Source: Polytrichum commune (taxonomy: Eukaryota; Streptophyta; Polytrichopsida; Polytrichales; Polytrichaceae). Taken from it: a stretch of DNA of 64,000 bases. The stretch spans positions 41,756,440-41,820,439 of the forward strand of contig OX485807.1 of NCBI GenBank assembly GCA_950295325.1. Direction: 5' to 3'. This document shows, one piece after another, positions 1 to 10,534 of the stretch (positions are counted from its first letter, which is position 1; every line of letters begins with the position of its first letter). A program made the translations under genes and the position numbers. The notes below the pieces were generated by a model. The model searched no databases. It was not told the DNA's origin and saw nothing but the letters and a program-made list of their open reading frames with translations.

Positions 1-232
1 CGGAGTCCTAGCCGATATGACCGTTCCCAATGGTGTTCCCGAGGAGGGAGTTTCCGTTTCTACTTTCCAAGGGTAGGTAGTAGACTTAATCACCGTAGGT
101 GAAGTAAGCTTCAATTTTTAGAGGCTTCAATTGAGGTCTCAAACCTGCGGCAGCCATGACACTTGCCTTTCCTAATTAGTATGGAAATCTGCTTTTGTGT
201 CACAAAATAAAATCTAGTAGGGGAGTAGGTGT

Positions 233-961
233 TGTGTAGAGCCTCATGTCATTTCCCTACTAATTCAATGTTGTAGTGGCCTTTCCGGGGACATAAGTTT
301 TTGGGATCCTCCTTGATCTCCTCTCCCCACAAGTTTGCAAGTAAGGGCCGTTTTACACCACACGTGACCAAGGGCCGTGAGAAAAAGCGGTTTCGGGTTC
401 CTCGTGACCGTGACCAAGAGAAACCCACGCCACTTTTCGAAAGCCTTGGCCACAAGAGAGAGTGTAAAGCGGACATGTGTAGAGCCTCATGTCATTTCCC
501 TACTAATTCAATGTTGTAGTGGCCTTTCCGGGGACATAAGTTTTTGGGATCCTCCTTGATCTCCTCTCCCCACAAGTTTGCAAGTAAGGGCCGTTTTACA
601 CCACACGTGACCAAGGGCCGTGAGAAAAAGCGGTTTCGGGTTCCTCGTGACCGTGACCAAGAGAAACCCACGCCACTTTTCGAAAGCCTTGGCCACAAGA
701 GAGAGTGTAAAGCGGACATGTGTAGAGCCTCATGTCATTTCCCTACTAATTCAATGTTGTAGTGGCCTTTCCGGGGACATAAGTTTTTGGGATCCTCCTT
801 GATCTCCTCTCCCCACAAGTTTGCAAGTAAGGGCCGTTTTACACCACACGTGACCAAGGGCCGTGAGAAAGAGCGATTTCGGGTTCCTCGTGACCATGAC
901 CAAGAGAAACCCACGCCACTTTTCGAAAGCCTTGGCCACAAGAGAGAGTGCAAAGCGGACG
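233..961. repeat. 243-bp tandem repeat, three copies
   Basis: Three head-to-tail copies start near 233, 476 and 719. Copies 1 and 2 look identical over the whole unit. Copy 3 has a few substitutions and is followed by unrelated sequence. Each unit contains a segment that opens with GGGCCGTTTTACACC (near 343) and closes with GTGTAAAGCGGAC (near 463). These ends resemble the TIRs of the B elements at 5.2 and 39.8 kb, so the array may have amplified a small transposon with its flank. The open frames here repeat with the unit and are not genes. Confidence 0.95.
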
Positions 962-1109
962 TAGACCGGGATGTGGTTATTTTGTGTAGTTTAATGACAA
1001 TCCATGTGGGATTCCATGTCATTTCTATGTCAGTTCCTCATTCATTTTGTGATGTGCTCATCCATGGTCATCTTTTGTCAAATAAAAAAAATGGGACCGT
1101 CGTTGAATG

Positions 1110-1270
1110 ATCATGTAGGCTCCCAATTGAACTTAAAAAATGGTAATGTAGGTTTTTAATAGTGTGCTCTTTTGATGTCTGCTCCTGGTTCCACACCTAA
1201 CCACACATCACTAGAAAATAGGTGTTCATTAAAGATGAGTGATTGAATTGGATCCTCTTACCTTGAAGAT
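1110..1270 (+). repeat. Fragment of dispersed repeat family G
   Basis: The 3' part of a repeat seen more completely at 34690-35137. It has the recurring order 'cacacctaaccacac..cac', then 'aataggtgt', then 'gagtgattgaattgg' and 'cttaccttgaag'. It is diverged from the other copies and non-coding. Confidence 0.6.
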
Positions 1271-2215
1271 GTCCCAAAAGAAGGCTTCAACTCAAAGACT
1301 GATGTCCACTTAGGACAAGTCTACTCTAGCAAGATGCCCCGAGTATATATGTATATGGCCAAAATTCTTGCATAACATGCCCTAGTGAATGAGTAAGCAC
1401 GTTCTCTTACATTGTCAAAAAAGTAACAACAGGAGTAAGAACATCCTAGCACATAGCATAATATATTCCTCACAACAATTGATTCAACCTTAACTTCAGT
1501 GAATTTTCTTCCCCGTAGTTAATATCCCTTCATAGCGTGCAATGGTGACTCTTGAGGGTTAAAATGCCACGTCGTTTGAGAAATGTTATGTACTAATAAT
1601 GTTTTTCTTTACTTTGAAGGTATTGATGGATGTCCTCCATATGGTATGAGGCTTTAATCTTCCCTATCATTCAAAAATCTCCATGAGATGTGGAGTCTTG
1701 ATCATCGGTTAATATGTAGGGTCAATCTTGTGGGTTCTATTCCCCATGCCGGCGTGGTGCTCACCACCTTAGTCCACCCAACTATGGTGGGGGGTCCTTG
1801 GACCTTGTTGTATGGGTACCTCAAAGCCCTTTGGGGGGATACCATGTCCGGTATCTTCAAGGCACTAGTGGCTAGCTAGGAACTAGTATAGTGTGTCAAT
1901 ATAGTGTCCATCCTCGAAAGGGGAGAGTAGTATTGTCCCAATGTCCCCTTGTCCAGTGGGCATCGGGTCATTGGCATTACGAACGGACACTTTATTCACA
2001 CCGGCCCCTTAAAAGGGACCGGAGTTTCTATCTATCTAGGGTCAATCATCCATAGTGTAGTGTTTTTTATAGGCAACATATCCCTATCATACATAATTTA
2101 GTTAATATGTTCCTAATTTGAACTTGCCACCTTGAAATTTGAGCCCTTTTTAGATTTTGTAATTGAAAATAGTTCAACTTTTTCAACTCAATGTTGTTCT
2201 CAATATAATCATAGA

Positions 2216-2246
<31 letters not shown>

Positions 2247-3413
2247 ACAAACCAATATTTTGAATGTCTACATATTGAAAAATACATCCAAATGTAAATT
2301 GTGTAGTTGCGTGTTAAATGTGTTTTCCATGTGTCATATGTGTTATTTTCCCTCCTCTAGATCTATTGAAGGCACCATCATTTATTTATTTATTGAAATA
2401 ATGGCTAAATTTGCATCACTTCATGCTTTTGAATGAAAATTTTCATAAAAGGTGGCAAAACCACTTTTTGGCCTACTTCAACTTGCTTAGACCAAACATT
2501 GGATTTATTCATATCTAGATACCTAACATTGTCCATCATTTAATCCAACTTCCTTAGTCACTCCATCATTATCATCAAACATGTAAACACACAAACATGT
2601 AGTAGGAAACAAGGTTACTTGAACCCATGGGCTGTTCTGGCATGTTGTATCTGCATATGTGAATTATGCATCACTTTAACATGCTCCCTGATAGTCCAAG
2701 CCTACCGCCTCACCGTTCCCAACCAATGTTCTCATAATGGTTAGGAATGCGGAACAATAGCCTCACCAGCACCACGTCGTTCACTATGTTATAGATGGTC
2801 CAAATCACAAGCCATATGCTCAACAATCTTACGACTCAAAGATTGTTCACAACCTCACATAATCATACTATGACAACCTATCCAATCCTTCAAACTGTAT
2901 CAATTACTTATTTAATGCATCCTTCGTCTCTTTCAAACCTTAACCGGCAAGTTATCCGGTCTCATTGAGATGAGGTGTCATCCTTCTTGAGTAAGCTTAG
3001 AAGGGAACCGCACATGAACATATTTCAACACACATTTAGTGTTCCAATGACTACATGTATTTAATAGGTCCACCTTCCCTATAGCTTGGATCAAAGCTAT
3101 TAGGTGCATCATGCATGAGTATGCCCATCTCCACGGACAAAACTATCAATCGTCCAAACTAGCCAAACTATCATAGTACCAATTCCCCCGATCGATCAAA
3201 ATAAATATTGGTGTATGAGTGACTATGGCCTCACTTAAAAGAGCGGACCTACCAGAATTATTTAACAACCAGAAAAAGTAATTAAATAGAGACACACAAC
3301 GTGAATTTATGAGTATTTTTATGCCATGTTTTTGGCAATTTTCAATCATTAATTTTTTTTTTTAAAACCTAGTGGAATCCATTGTAGAAGAGGTCCTCAC
3401 TTGTGTCCATGCA
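1271..3413. other. Gene-free, AT-rich stretch
   Basis: I see no supported gene. The stretch holds a perfect short hairpin at about 2001-2022 (CCGGCCCCTT and its near-complement), an (ATT)n microsatellite at about 2217-2243, and a poly-T run near 3352. No transposon ends are obvious. Confidence 0.6.
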
Positions 3414-3425
3414 GCCCAAAATATC

Positions 3426-3785
3426 ATGCAATGCCTCGGGCTAGATCACATCTTCACTCAGCTAGGTCCCGCCCCTCCCACGCCTCTTTCATTGTCTGGT
3501 CTTCCTGCCCGCACATGCGTGGGAACTCTTCCTCGTTGGAAACCAAGTCACTTAAGGCATTAAGCTTCTTTGGCATGTGAAGGAACTCCATCAAATAACT
3601 TAGGAATAATGAAAGTGATGACAACTTGAATATTTGTGTTTTTGACCGGGTATTGTCACATTGGTTCCCAATGAGGAAGAGTTCCAATGCAGGTGTGGGC
3701 AAGAAGACTGGGCAGTGAAGGAGGGGTGGGAGGGGCGGGGCCCGGCCGAATGAAGATGTGATCTAGCCCGGGGCCCATGCAATAA
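3426..3785. repeat. Imperfect inverted repeat, arms about 125 bp
   Basis: The left arm (about 3426-3551) and right arm (about 3655-3785) are imperfect reverse complements. 'CTAGATCACATCTTC' on the left pairs with 'GAAGATGTGATCTAG' on the right, and 'GGAACTCTTCCTCGTTGG' pairs with 'CCAATGAGGAAGAGTTCC'. The spacer is about 100 bp. This is a fold-back structure of unknown origin. The overlapping open frames here reflect the repeat, not genes. Confidence 0.8.
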
Positions 3786-3790
3786 GTCAT

Positions 3791-5200
3791 AGTAGTTTAC
3801 ATCATGTATGCATAGACCTTTCCTTGTTATCAATGTCAACAATCAATACCAACATGAAGAAGTCCATAACATACGAGCAGATACTTTGTAGCATGCAACT
3901 CTCCTGTATATGATTCAAGGTAGTTTTGCATCAATCTCGGTAATTGAAGTTAACAAGCCCATATCCCCCGGAAAACCTTCGCCTTCATTGATGCATTGTG
4001 AGGTTTTCCACTCTTTGACCACCCTCAAGGTATGCGGGTGTTACTTAGTTACGTTCTTGCTCGGACACCTATATTTGATCGGCGTGTGATTTGGTGAGGA
4101 TCAAAGAACGAACACCGTAAATACACATGTTTAAAAAGGGATTGGGCTACGTCTTTAGATTTCATCAACTATTCCACACTCAATAATGAACACAATTGGG
4201 AGGACTTATGTATTCAATTTAGTAATCAACAAACTTGCATTTTTTATAAGCATCATTGACTTAGGAGAGGTATGTTTTTCGAACCTAGTTTTTATAATTA
4301 GTTTGTTGATGCTCCATTGTAGATTTGCTACTGCAACACAAGTTCCATAGTGTGAATCTAATGCATAGAAGTTGGCAAAACACGGGAAAGTAATAATAAT
4401 ATTATTAATCAATCCATAAAATAATAAATCAAAAAACACCCACATACCTTAGTCCCTTGTGACTTGGAGCCAACGAGTTGCTACTCTGAAGTCCACATAC
4501 CTTTGGACTTAAAAATCAATGAAGGTATGTGGACTTGTAAGCTTCCTTCAAGCTTCGTAATTGAAACCGACCATTTGTGAAGTGACTTGTGATTTATATG
4601 CCTGGAACATGGAGAAAGGGAATCATCGCATACGAGCATACCTGTATCATCCACCCAACATAAGAACTCGACCTCCTCGTGGGCTTTGTGGCCAATTCAT
4701 CCCAAGTGACTTGGAATAGACTAATTCAGGATCTCTAACTCGAATGCAATGTCAAATCAACCAACATAGTAACCTCTGGACTTGCGCTCTATGTCAAGGT
4801 GGTTTTTACGTCGAATGAATAAGATGCACACTTGTACATGACAACATGTTTTATGGGTAACTTATTAGAATCCCAATTAGCTAGCCACACACATATATAT
4901 AGTAGCGCAAATGACAACATAGTAAGGAACACAAAACCTAACATCCAAAGGGCCAACTACTTTATGGTGGCCGGGGGTTAGTACCACACAAAGGGTCTGG
5001 TGTAACTGGCCGTCAAGGACAGAGCAGATGTTGCACATGTTGAATTGCCAGCGAGCTAGGCTAGGCTAGGCTACTCCCACCTTCAAAAACATCAGCACTG
5101 GATATTTTACAATTTAATCTTCAACTCTGGGAGCTTGATGTAGTGAACCCTTTCTAACTTATGCTGTGGGGTGTATGCCCAATGGATAGAGGATAAGTCA
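3791..5200. other. Gene-free stretch with a family G fragment
   Basis: I see no gene. At about 4050-4205 there is a diverged reverse-orientation fragment of family G ('gttcttgctcggacacctatat'). A short GGCTA tandem (about 5053-5072) lies just before the transposon nest that starts at 5201. Confidence 0.5.
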
Positions 5201-6283
5201 GGGCGACTTCACACACGAGACTGAGGGCCGCTTTACACCTAGAGGCCGGGCCAGTTCGTTGTGTAAGATGCCTGAAATCCTCACTTGTGATGGGTCGAAA
5301 GGCTGAAATCGGTCTCAACCCCTTTACACCTAGAGGCGGGGCCAGTTCGTTGTGTAAGAGGCTTGAAATCTTCACTTGTGATGGGTCAAAAGGCTGAAAT
5401 CGTCCCCAACCCCTTTCCACCTAGAGGCTGGGCCAATTCGTTGTGCAAGAGACTTGAAATCTTCACTTGTGATGGGCCAAAAGGCTGAAATCGGCTCCAA
5501 CCCCTTTACACCTAGAGGCTGGGCCGATTTGGTGGTATGAAATTTTTTAAATAAAAAAAGGCATGGTATGACACGGCCCGAGCTCATTGAATTGGGTGCA
5601 CCCAAAATGGAAGGCCGATTCTTGGCCTCGAGGTCAATGTCAAATTTCATTAAAAAAAAACTCTCTTTAATAGAATATGGTTTTTTTAGCGAATCATATC
5701 CATTGGATTATGTGGAAATATGAACGGCTCTATGCTAGATTATGCTAGATCCGTTGGATCATGCTAGATTAATTGAATCAGCCTAGCTTCTTGGCCCTAA
5801 GGCCTTTACATATGGGAAAATTGGGCCCTATTATAATCTTATTATAATGTGTAGTTGAGGCCGGCCTTCAACTCAAAAGGGGCTGAAATTTCATGCAATC
5901 GGCCTCAAGGGGAAATGGCCTGGCCTCTAGGTGTAAAGCGGCCCTAAGAGCCCGTGACCATTACATTTCAAGCACTCTCATTGGTGGAAAAGGCGGAGCC
6001 GGTCCAAGTTCGCTTCACACTATGCTTGAGGGGCCAATGGAGTATGTGAATGCAAGATGGACGTAAAAGTCTACATGGATTCCTACATGGCATCGAATGG
6101 ATCATGTTTCATGGTCACTTGGATTGTTTTCAAAAACTACTTCGTGGAGGTAGGCCTGACACAAAACCAGGAGACCATGGCACTCCGAACGCTCACAACC
6201 GATGATTTCTTCTATTTTGTCATGTGCAAGGACCCGCATGAATAGACATATATTGAAATAACATTTCATTGGGGGCACAGTCA
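5201..6283 (+). mobile_element. Family A TIR transposon, interrupted by B, 3' end lost
   Basis: The left terminus reads GGGCGACTTCACACACGAG. After the nested B element (5225-5944) the A body resumes with 'AGAGCCCGTGACCATTAC' and stays collinear with the copies at 9057 and 61246 until about 6283. There a 115-bp tandem array replaces the expected 3' end. The internal frame ending in '..DPHE' (to about 6245) recurs in other copies, but it is too short to be a transposase. Non-autonomous and truncated. Confidence 0.85.
5225..5944 (+). mobile_element. Family B TIR element nested in A
   Basis: The ends are near-perfect inverted repeats: GGGCCGCTTTACACCTAGAG at the left, and its complement ending GTGTAAAGCGGCCC at the right. 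It interrupts an A element, flanked by TGA on the left and TAA on the right, which fits a 3-bp TAA duplication with one mutation. That is the pattern of PIF/Harbinger (Tourist-like) elements. The left side carries a 91-bp subterminal repeat about three times; each unit repeats the TIR-like CCCTTTACACCTAGAGGC. The copy at 39819 has only one unit. No transposase is present. Confidence 0.88.
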
Positions 6284-6288
6284 CATGG

Positions 6289-6825
6289 CATGGGATTGGG
6301 AGCCACTATAGATGGGTGCATGTGTGAGGCATCAGACGAGGGGGAGTTGTTGTTGTGATGTAGCACCCGAGGTCGGAGGAACCGGTGGACATGAAACTGG
6401 GGGCATGGGATTGGGAGCCAGTATAGATGGGTGCATGTGTGAGACGTCAGACGAGGGGGAGTTGTTGTTGTGATGTAGCACCCAAGGTCGGAGGATGCGG
6501 TGGACATGAAACTGGGGGCATGGGATTGGAAGCCACTATGGATGGGTGTAGGTGTGACATGTCAGACGAGGGGGAGTTGTTGTTGTGATCTAGCACCCGA
6601 GGTCGGAGGATGCAGTGGACATGAAACTGGGGGCATGGGATTGGGAGCCACTATAGATGGGCGCGTGTGAGGCGTCAAACGAGGGGTAGTTGTTGTTGTG
6701 ATGTAGCACCTGAAGTTGAAGGATCCAGTGGACATGAAACTGGGGACATTGGATTGGGAGCCACTAGAGATGGGTGCATGTGTGATGCATCATACGAGGG
6801 GGGGGGGGGGTTGTTGTGCTTGGGC
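6289..6825. repeat. 115-bp tandem array, about 4.7 copies
   Basis: Units start at about 6289, 6404, 6519, 6634 and 6747 with 'catgggattgggagccac' or close variants. Each contains 'gagggggagttgttgttgtgatgtagcacc'-type sequence and 'ggacatgaaactgggg'. The last unit breaks off in a run of G near 6798-6811. The array replaces the 3' end of the A element at 5201. Non-coding. Confidence 0.92.
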
Positions 6826-7001
6826 ACGAGGGTGTCGGCCGAAGGAGCGTGAAGGCCCAATGGAGCCGAATGCCTCCTCCAACGCCACAAGGGTGTTGCA
6901 TACAAGGTGTGCACCTCTGCTTCCAATCGGTAGGCGCCGAAGAGGCGGCCACCAGGTGGGGAAAGAGGACGTGTATTGCAAAGTGGCAACGGCACCCGGA
7001 G

Positions 7002-7230
7002 CTGTGATTGGGGAGAACCGGCAGTTAGGTACAGCTGAACTGGTCGAGTTGGAGAAATAACCGGATGAAGTTCAAGACCTCAGGAGAATCACCGATCACT
7101 TTAGAGGAATTTATAAAATACACCTCAAACTAATAGAGAAAACCCAAAGGATGTCAACAACATGGAACCGGTCGGACCTGCAAACACTAGGATCTCAACC
7201 GATTATGCCCGAAAATCTCCCCCATCACTG
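7002..7230 (+). mobile_element. Family C hAT-like MITE with 8-bp TSD
   Basis: A 229-bp element starting CTGTGATTGGGGAGAA and ending TCTCCCCCATCACTG; the ends are imperfect inverted repeats. It is flanked on both sides by the 8-bp direct repeat ACCCGGAG (6994-7001 and 7231-7238). An 8-bp duplication with CAGTG-type termini is the hallmark of the hAT superfamily. The body carries repeated AACCGG motifs shared with copies at 9495, 15942, 19.9-20.5 kb and 50400. It has no coding capacity. Confidence 0.92.
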
Positions 7231-7246
7231 ACCCGGAGCCGCGGAG

Positions 7247-7284
7247 TTTAGGGTCTAGGGTTTAGGGTTTAGGGTTTAGGGTTT
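7247..7284 (+). repeat. Interstitial TTTAGGG telomere-type repeat
   Basis: Five successive TTTAGGG-type units, one with a C for T change, lie just after the C element. This is the Arabidopsis-type plant telomere motif. It is too short to be a telomere and more likely a DNA-repair or promoter-type telo-box tract. Confidence 0.9.
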
Positions 7285-7549
7285 CGTCAACCGGGAGGTT
7301 AGGGCGCACTTCCAAAATTCTTCGCCACATTCGAAGCATTGTGCACGAGAGAGCGAGCTCGGGCCTGGAAGCGTGGAGGAGGAAGAGGCATGGGGGGAGC
7401 CTGTATGTGCTGAGGAGGTAGATGTTGGGGCCGCCCATGTGGACTCTCCTGGCAAGGGAAGGCCCCATGGGCATTGATGGCAAGAAAGGGTTCCATTGTC
7501 CAAAACGCCGAGTGACATTGCAGTGTCCGCAGGCACTTAACTACGACGT

Positions 7550-7935
7550 AAGGTAGACATGCCTTATCCGGTCGCTTATTCTGTTCGGACACTTATATTT
7601 TAGTGGCATGTGGTTATGTGTGACTCCAAAACCGGATGCCATTAATTAAGATATGTGCTTACAAGAGATTCGGCTGTGTGCTCAAAAAATGGTAACCATT
7701 CGAGGCTGAATAGTTAGCATGATTGGGGGGACTGTGTGACCATTTAATGAGCATGAGAATATCTCTTTGATTATAAGTAAGATGATCATATGAGCACTGA
7801 AAATTGTGAAGAAAGTGGATACAACCATGATTTTGATTCTCTGACCATCTCGCACTAATAGTTTGGTTTGTATCCTAAGAGAAGTTAATTAGCTAGTGAG
7901 AAAAAGTAACCATTTAAGATCCATCCACCCTAAGT
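7550..7935 (-). repeat. Dispersed repeat family G, nearly complete copy
   Basis: Starts 'aaggtagacatgcc', passes through 'cggacacttatatt' and 'agtgg..atgtggttatgtgtg', and ends 'agtaaccatttaag'. These features recur at 10.95, 18.7, 23.1, 34.7, 42.7, 44.9, 57.6 and 63 kb. The two ends share 'AAGGTRG..GGTTACTT'-like inverted sequence, so G is probably another old TIR element. A second degraded copy lies at about 7985-8175. Confidence 0.7.
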
Positions 7936-8669
7936 CCACAGAAAGCTCTTGAAATGATTCAAGCCTAAATAATGTGCGTAGGCCTTACTATGTGTCATTC
8001 TTCATACACTTACGTTTAAGTGGTCTATGACAAGGCTTTTAATCGAGAATGGACACCAAAATGACACATGTGACATTGAAACACCTTACTATGTGTCTAA
8101 AAGTAGACACCATCCTACATAGTTAGCACCATTGAGAGTCGGGAAGATCTATGTGATCACGTAAAGGGAAAGAGAATCTTTTTTTTTTACACCTCATGTA
8201 ACTTTTGTGTATCAACTTTGATCTTGAAATTTGAGGTGACAATCTGTGATTGACATTTGCTTGCATATCAACCCTAAGCAAACAACTAGCATACTACCAA
8301 CGTTCTATGATTGTTGTTGAATGACTGAAATGTCTTGGCAATGAAGTAGGAATGGTTGGATTTCGTGGGTTCAACGTTAATGTGAAGAACAATGGGATGG
8401 CAAGTGAAATCTGGATGAAAAACCAATAATAACTGCAGACTTATAATTCTACAATGCCCAAATTTGTAGTTCACAAGAAATGACAAAGAATGTTAGGTTT
8501 CTACATTTAGTGTTTGTGGCACTACACGGGCAGTTTTGACAATTAGTATTGAGCAAGACAAATAGAATTGGTGACACTAAATACAATATTTAATGTACTA
8601 CTCCTGAGCAGTGCGAGATTATGAAGGTTTTCAAGCAGGTTCCCTCCATGATCCTAATGTGACCTTTTG

Positions 8670-9040
8670 ATCTTTCTTCATCAATTTGAGGTATATTCCA
8701 TGGATTCCTCTAAAATGATGGGCAATTTTCCTGAACGAAGTCTTCAACTTCAACCTAAGGGGAGGGGGAGTTGAACCGGTTGAGTTTGAAAATAACGGTT
8801 GGAGTTCAAGACTTCAAGAAAATTACCCACCATTTTAGAGGAATTTAGAGAATATACCTAAATATAATATTTTTAAAGAATATGTCAACAAGTAACCGAC
8901 TGCACTTGGAAACACAAGAATCTCGACCGATTATCTCCAAAATATCTCCCTACACATTGCTTCCACCGGTCGGTTGTTTCTCAAACTTAACCGGTCGATG
9001 TGGAACTAGTGGTTGGTTCTCCCGGTTCAATGGTACAAAA
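8670..9040. mobile_element. Family C fragments in opposite orientations
   Basis: A reverse-orientation 3' fragment of C ('tattccatggattcctctaaaatgatggg', about 8690-8765) is joined to a forward C body (about 8770-8965). A further reverse piece with 'ctcaaacttaaccggtcgatg' follows (8980-9040). Together they form an inverted C cluster next to the A element at 9057. The 134-codon open frame across 8882-9286 merely spans C and A sequence. Confidence 0.7.
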
Positions 9041-9056
9041 GTAGCTTGGGCGTTTA

Positions 9057-9798
9057 GGGCCACTTCACACATGACACTAAGAGCCCGTGACCATTACATT
9101 TCAAGCACTCTCATTGGTGGGAAAGGCGGAGCCGGTCCAAGTTCGCTTCACACTACGCTTGAGGGACCAACGGAGTATGTGAATGCAAGACGGATGAAAA
9201 GTCGACGTGGATTCCTACATGACATCGAATGGATCATGTTTCATGGCCACTTGGATTGTTTTCCAAAAACCACCTCTTGGAGGTAGGCCTAACACAAAAC
9301 CGGGAGACCATGGCACTCCGAATGCTCACAACCGTTGATTTATTCGATTCTATCATGCGTGAGGACCCGCATGAATAGAAATACATTGAAATAGCATTTG
9401 GTTGAGGGCTGGGTCACATATGACTTCACACCAAACTTGAGGGTCTGTGACCACACTCCAGGAGTTTGGAGGTGTGTTGGGACGGCCTTTGGACTAGTGA
9501 TTGGGGAGAATTCTGGGCATACTCATCGGTTGAGATCCATGTGTTTGCAAGTCCAACCGGTTACATGTTGATGATATCCTTCGGTTTTCCTTTATTAAAT
9601 TGGCATATATTCTATCATAAATTCCTCTAAAATGATCGGTAATTTCCTGCAGTCCTGAACTTCAACCGGCTATTTCTCAAACTCAACTGGTTCATCTGTA
9701 ACTAACTGTCGGTTCTCCTCGATCATAGCTTTGGACACTTTCTTTTGGGCTCTCACAATTTCATGGTCACGGCTCTTGGCTCGCGTGTGAAGTGGCCC
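9057..9798 (+). mobile_element. Family A TIR transposon, complete, with nested C
   Basis: Begins GGGCCACTTCACACATGACA and ends with TGTGAAGTGGCCC. Both sides carry the target duplication TTA (9054-9056 and 9799-9801). Length without the nested C is about 500 bp. The 3-bp TTA duplication and GGGCC termini fit a PIF/Harbinger (Tourist-like) non-autonomous element. A C element sits inside it at 9495-9728. No transposase is encoded. Confidence 0.92.
9495..9728 (-). mobile_element. Family C hAT-like MITE nested in A
   Basis: Inserted in the A element, with the 8-bp target CTTTGGAC duplicated at 9487-9494 and 9729-9736. The ends TAGTGATTGGGGAGAA and TTCTCCTCGATCATAG are inverted repeats. Orientation is opposite to the copy at 7002. 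The insertion postdates the A element. Confidence 0.92.
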
Positions 9799-9839
9799 TT
9801 AGTCTAACGACAGACATGTACAACGTTGGTGACGGGAGT

Positions 9840-10534
9840 CAGTGTTCAAGTTTGAAGTGTGCACATGCATTTCAATGTGAAGGGCTTCAAAATAATTACA
9901 CTTCACTCAAACTTTCAAACTTTTTTGCAACACTTCACATAAAAAACTTGATATTGGCCGTTTTGTATTGAATATGAAAATAATATGATGTCTCACTATA
10001 TTGAAGAAGTACATGCAATAAAATGATGCACTAATATTATTTAGATTTCTTACATAAGGCACTTAATCATCATCCAACTCCAAAGGCAAAGTCCTCTAGA
10101 TTTTGGTCGATTTCCAAGTGTCAAAAATTCTAGCCCAATCCATACTTTCCATCAGAAGATCGCATAATGACACTCACATCAATGCATCCAATGTTTCAAG
10201 TTGCAATCGACTTCTACGATCACTCTTCACCCATTTATGTATCCAAAATCCACGTTCACATATAGTTGTGCTTGCCAAGCCGAAGTTGCAGGAGTTATTG
10301 GAATTTGGAAGTGTCTGCTAGAGTGACAAGATTGGTGTTCAATTATGATTCTATTTGTAAATTGCAGCCACTGTATTTTGTGACAAGCGGTTTTTGGAGA
10401 GGCCTTCACTGTGAAGGATGGAAACTTTGCATAGCACATTTTTGTGAAGTGCCCCCTCCCCCCTCCAAAAAAAAACTTTTTTGACAGCCAAAATGACATT
10501 AGACAGGTGTTGAAGACTTCAATATTGAACACTG
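9840..10534 (-). mobile_element. hAT transposon M, decayed, 8-bp TSD
   Basis: The ends CAGTGTTCAAGTTTGAAGT and (complement strand) CAGTGTTCAATATTGAAGT form TIRs of the hAT type. The flanks ACGGGAGT (9832-9839) and GCGGGAGT (10535-10542) are an 8-bp duplication with one mismatch. Inside, on the minus strand, is a remnant of the hAT transposase C-terminal dimerisation region, so this is a deleted relative of an autonomous element. Confidence 0.88.
10063..10330 (-). pseudogene. hAT transposase C-terminal (hATC) remnant
   Basis: Read on the minus strand from about 10330, the frame shows 'LASTTICERGF', then 'RSRLQLETLDALM', an in-frame TGA where the family usually has Arg, then 'VSLCDLLMESMDWARIFDTW', then a TAG. 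This order of motifs (Ser/Thr-rich turn, Cys-Glu-Arg-x-Phe, RxRL..TLDxLM.VSL, MDW..IFD.W) is that of the hAT dimerisation domain (Pfam Dimer_Tnp_hAT). The rest of the transposase is absent and the fragment is not functional. Confidence 0.82.

Noticed and set aside
249-1110. Sets of similar open frames of 60-107 codons on both strands
   Set aside because: They repeat with the 243-bp unit, overlap on both strands and have no recognisable domain.
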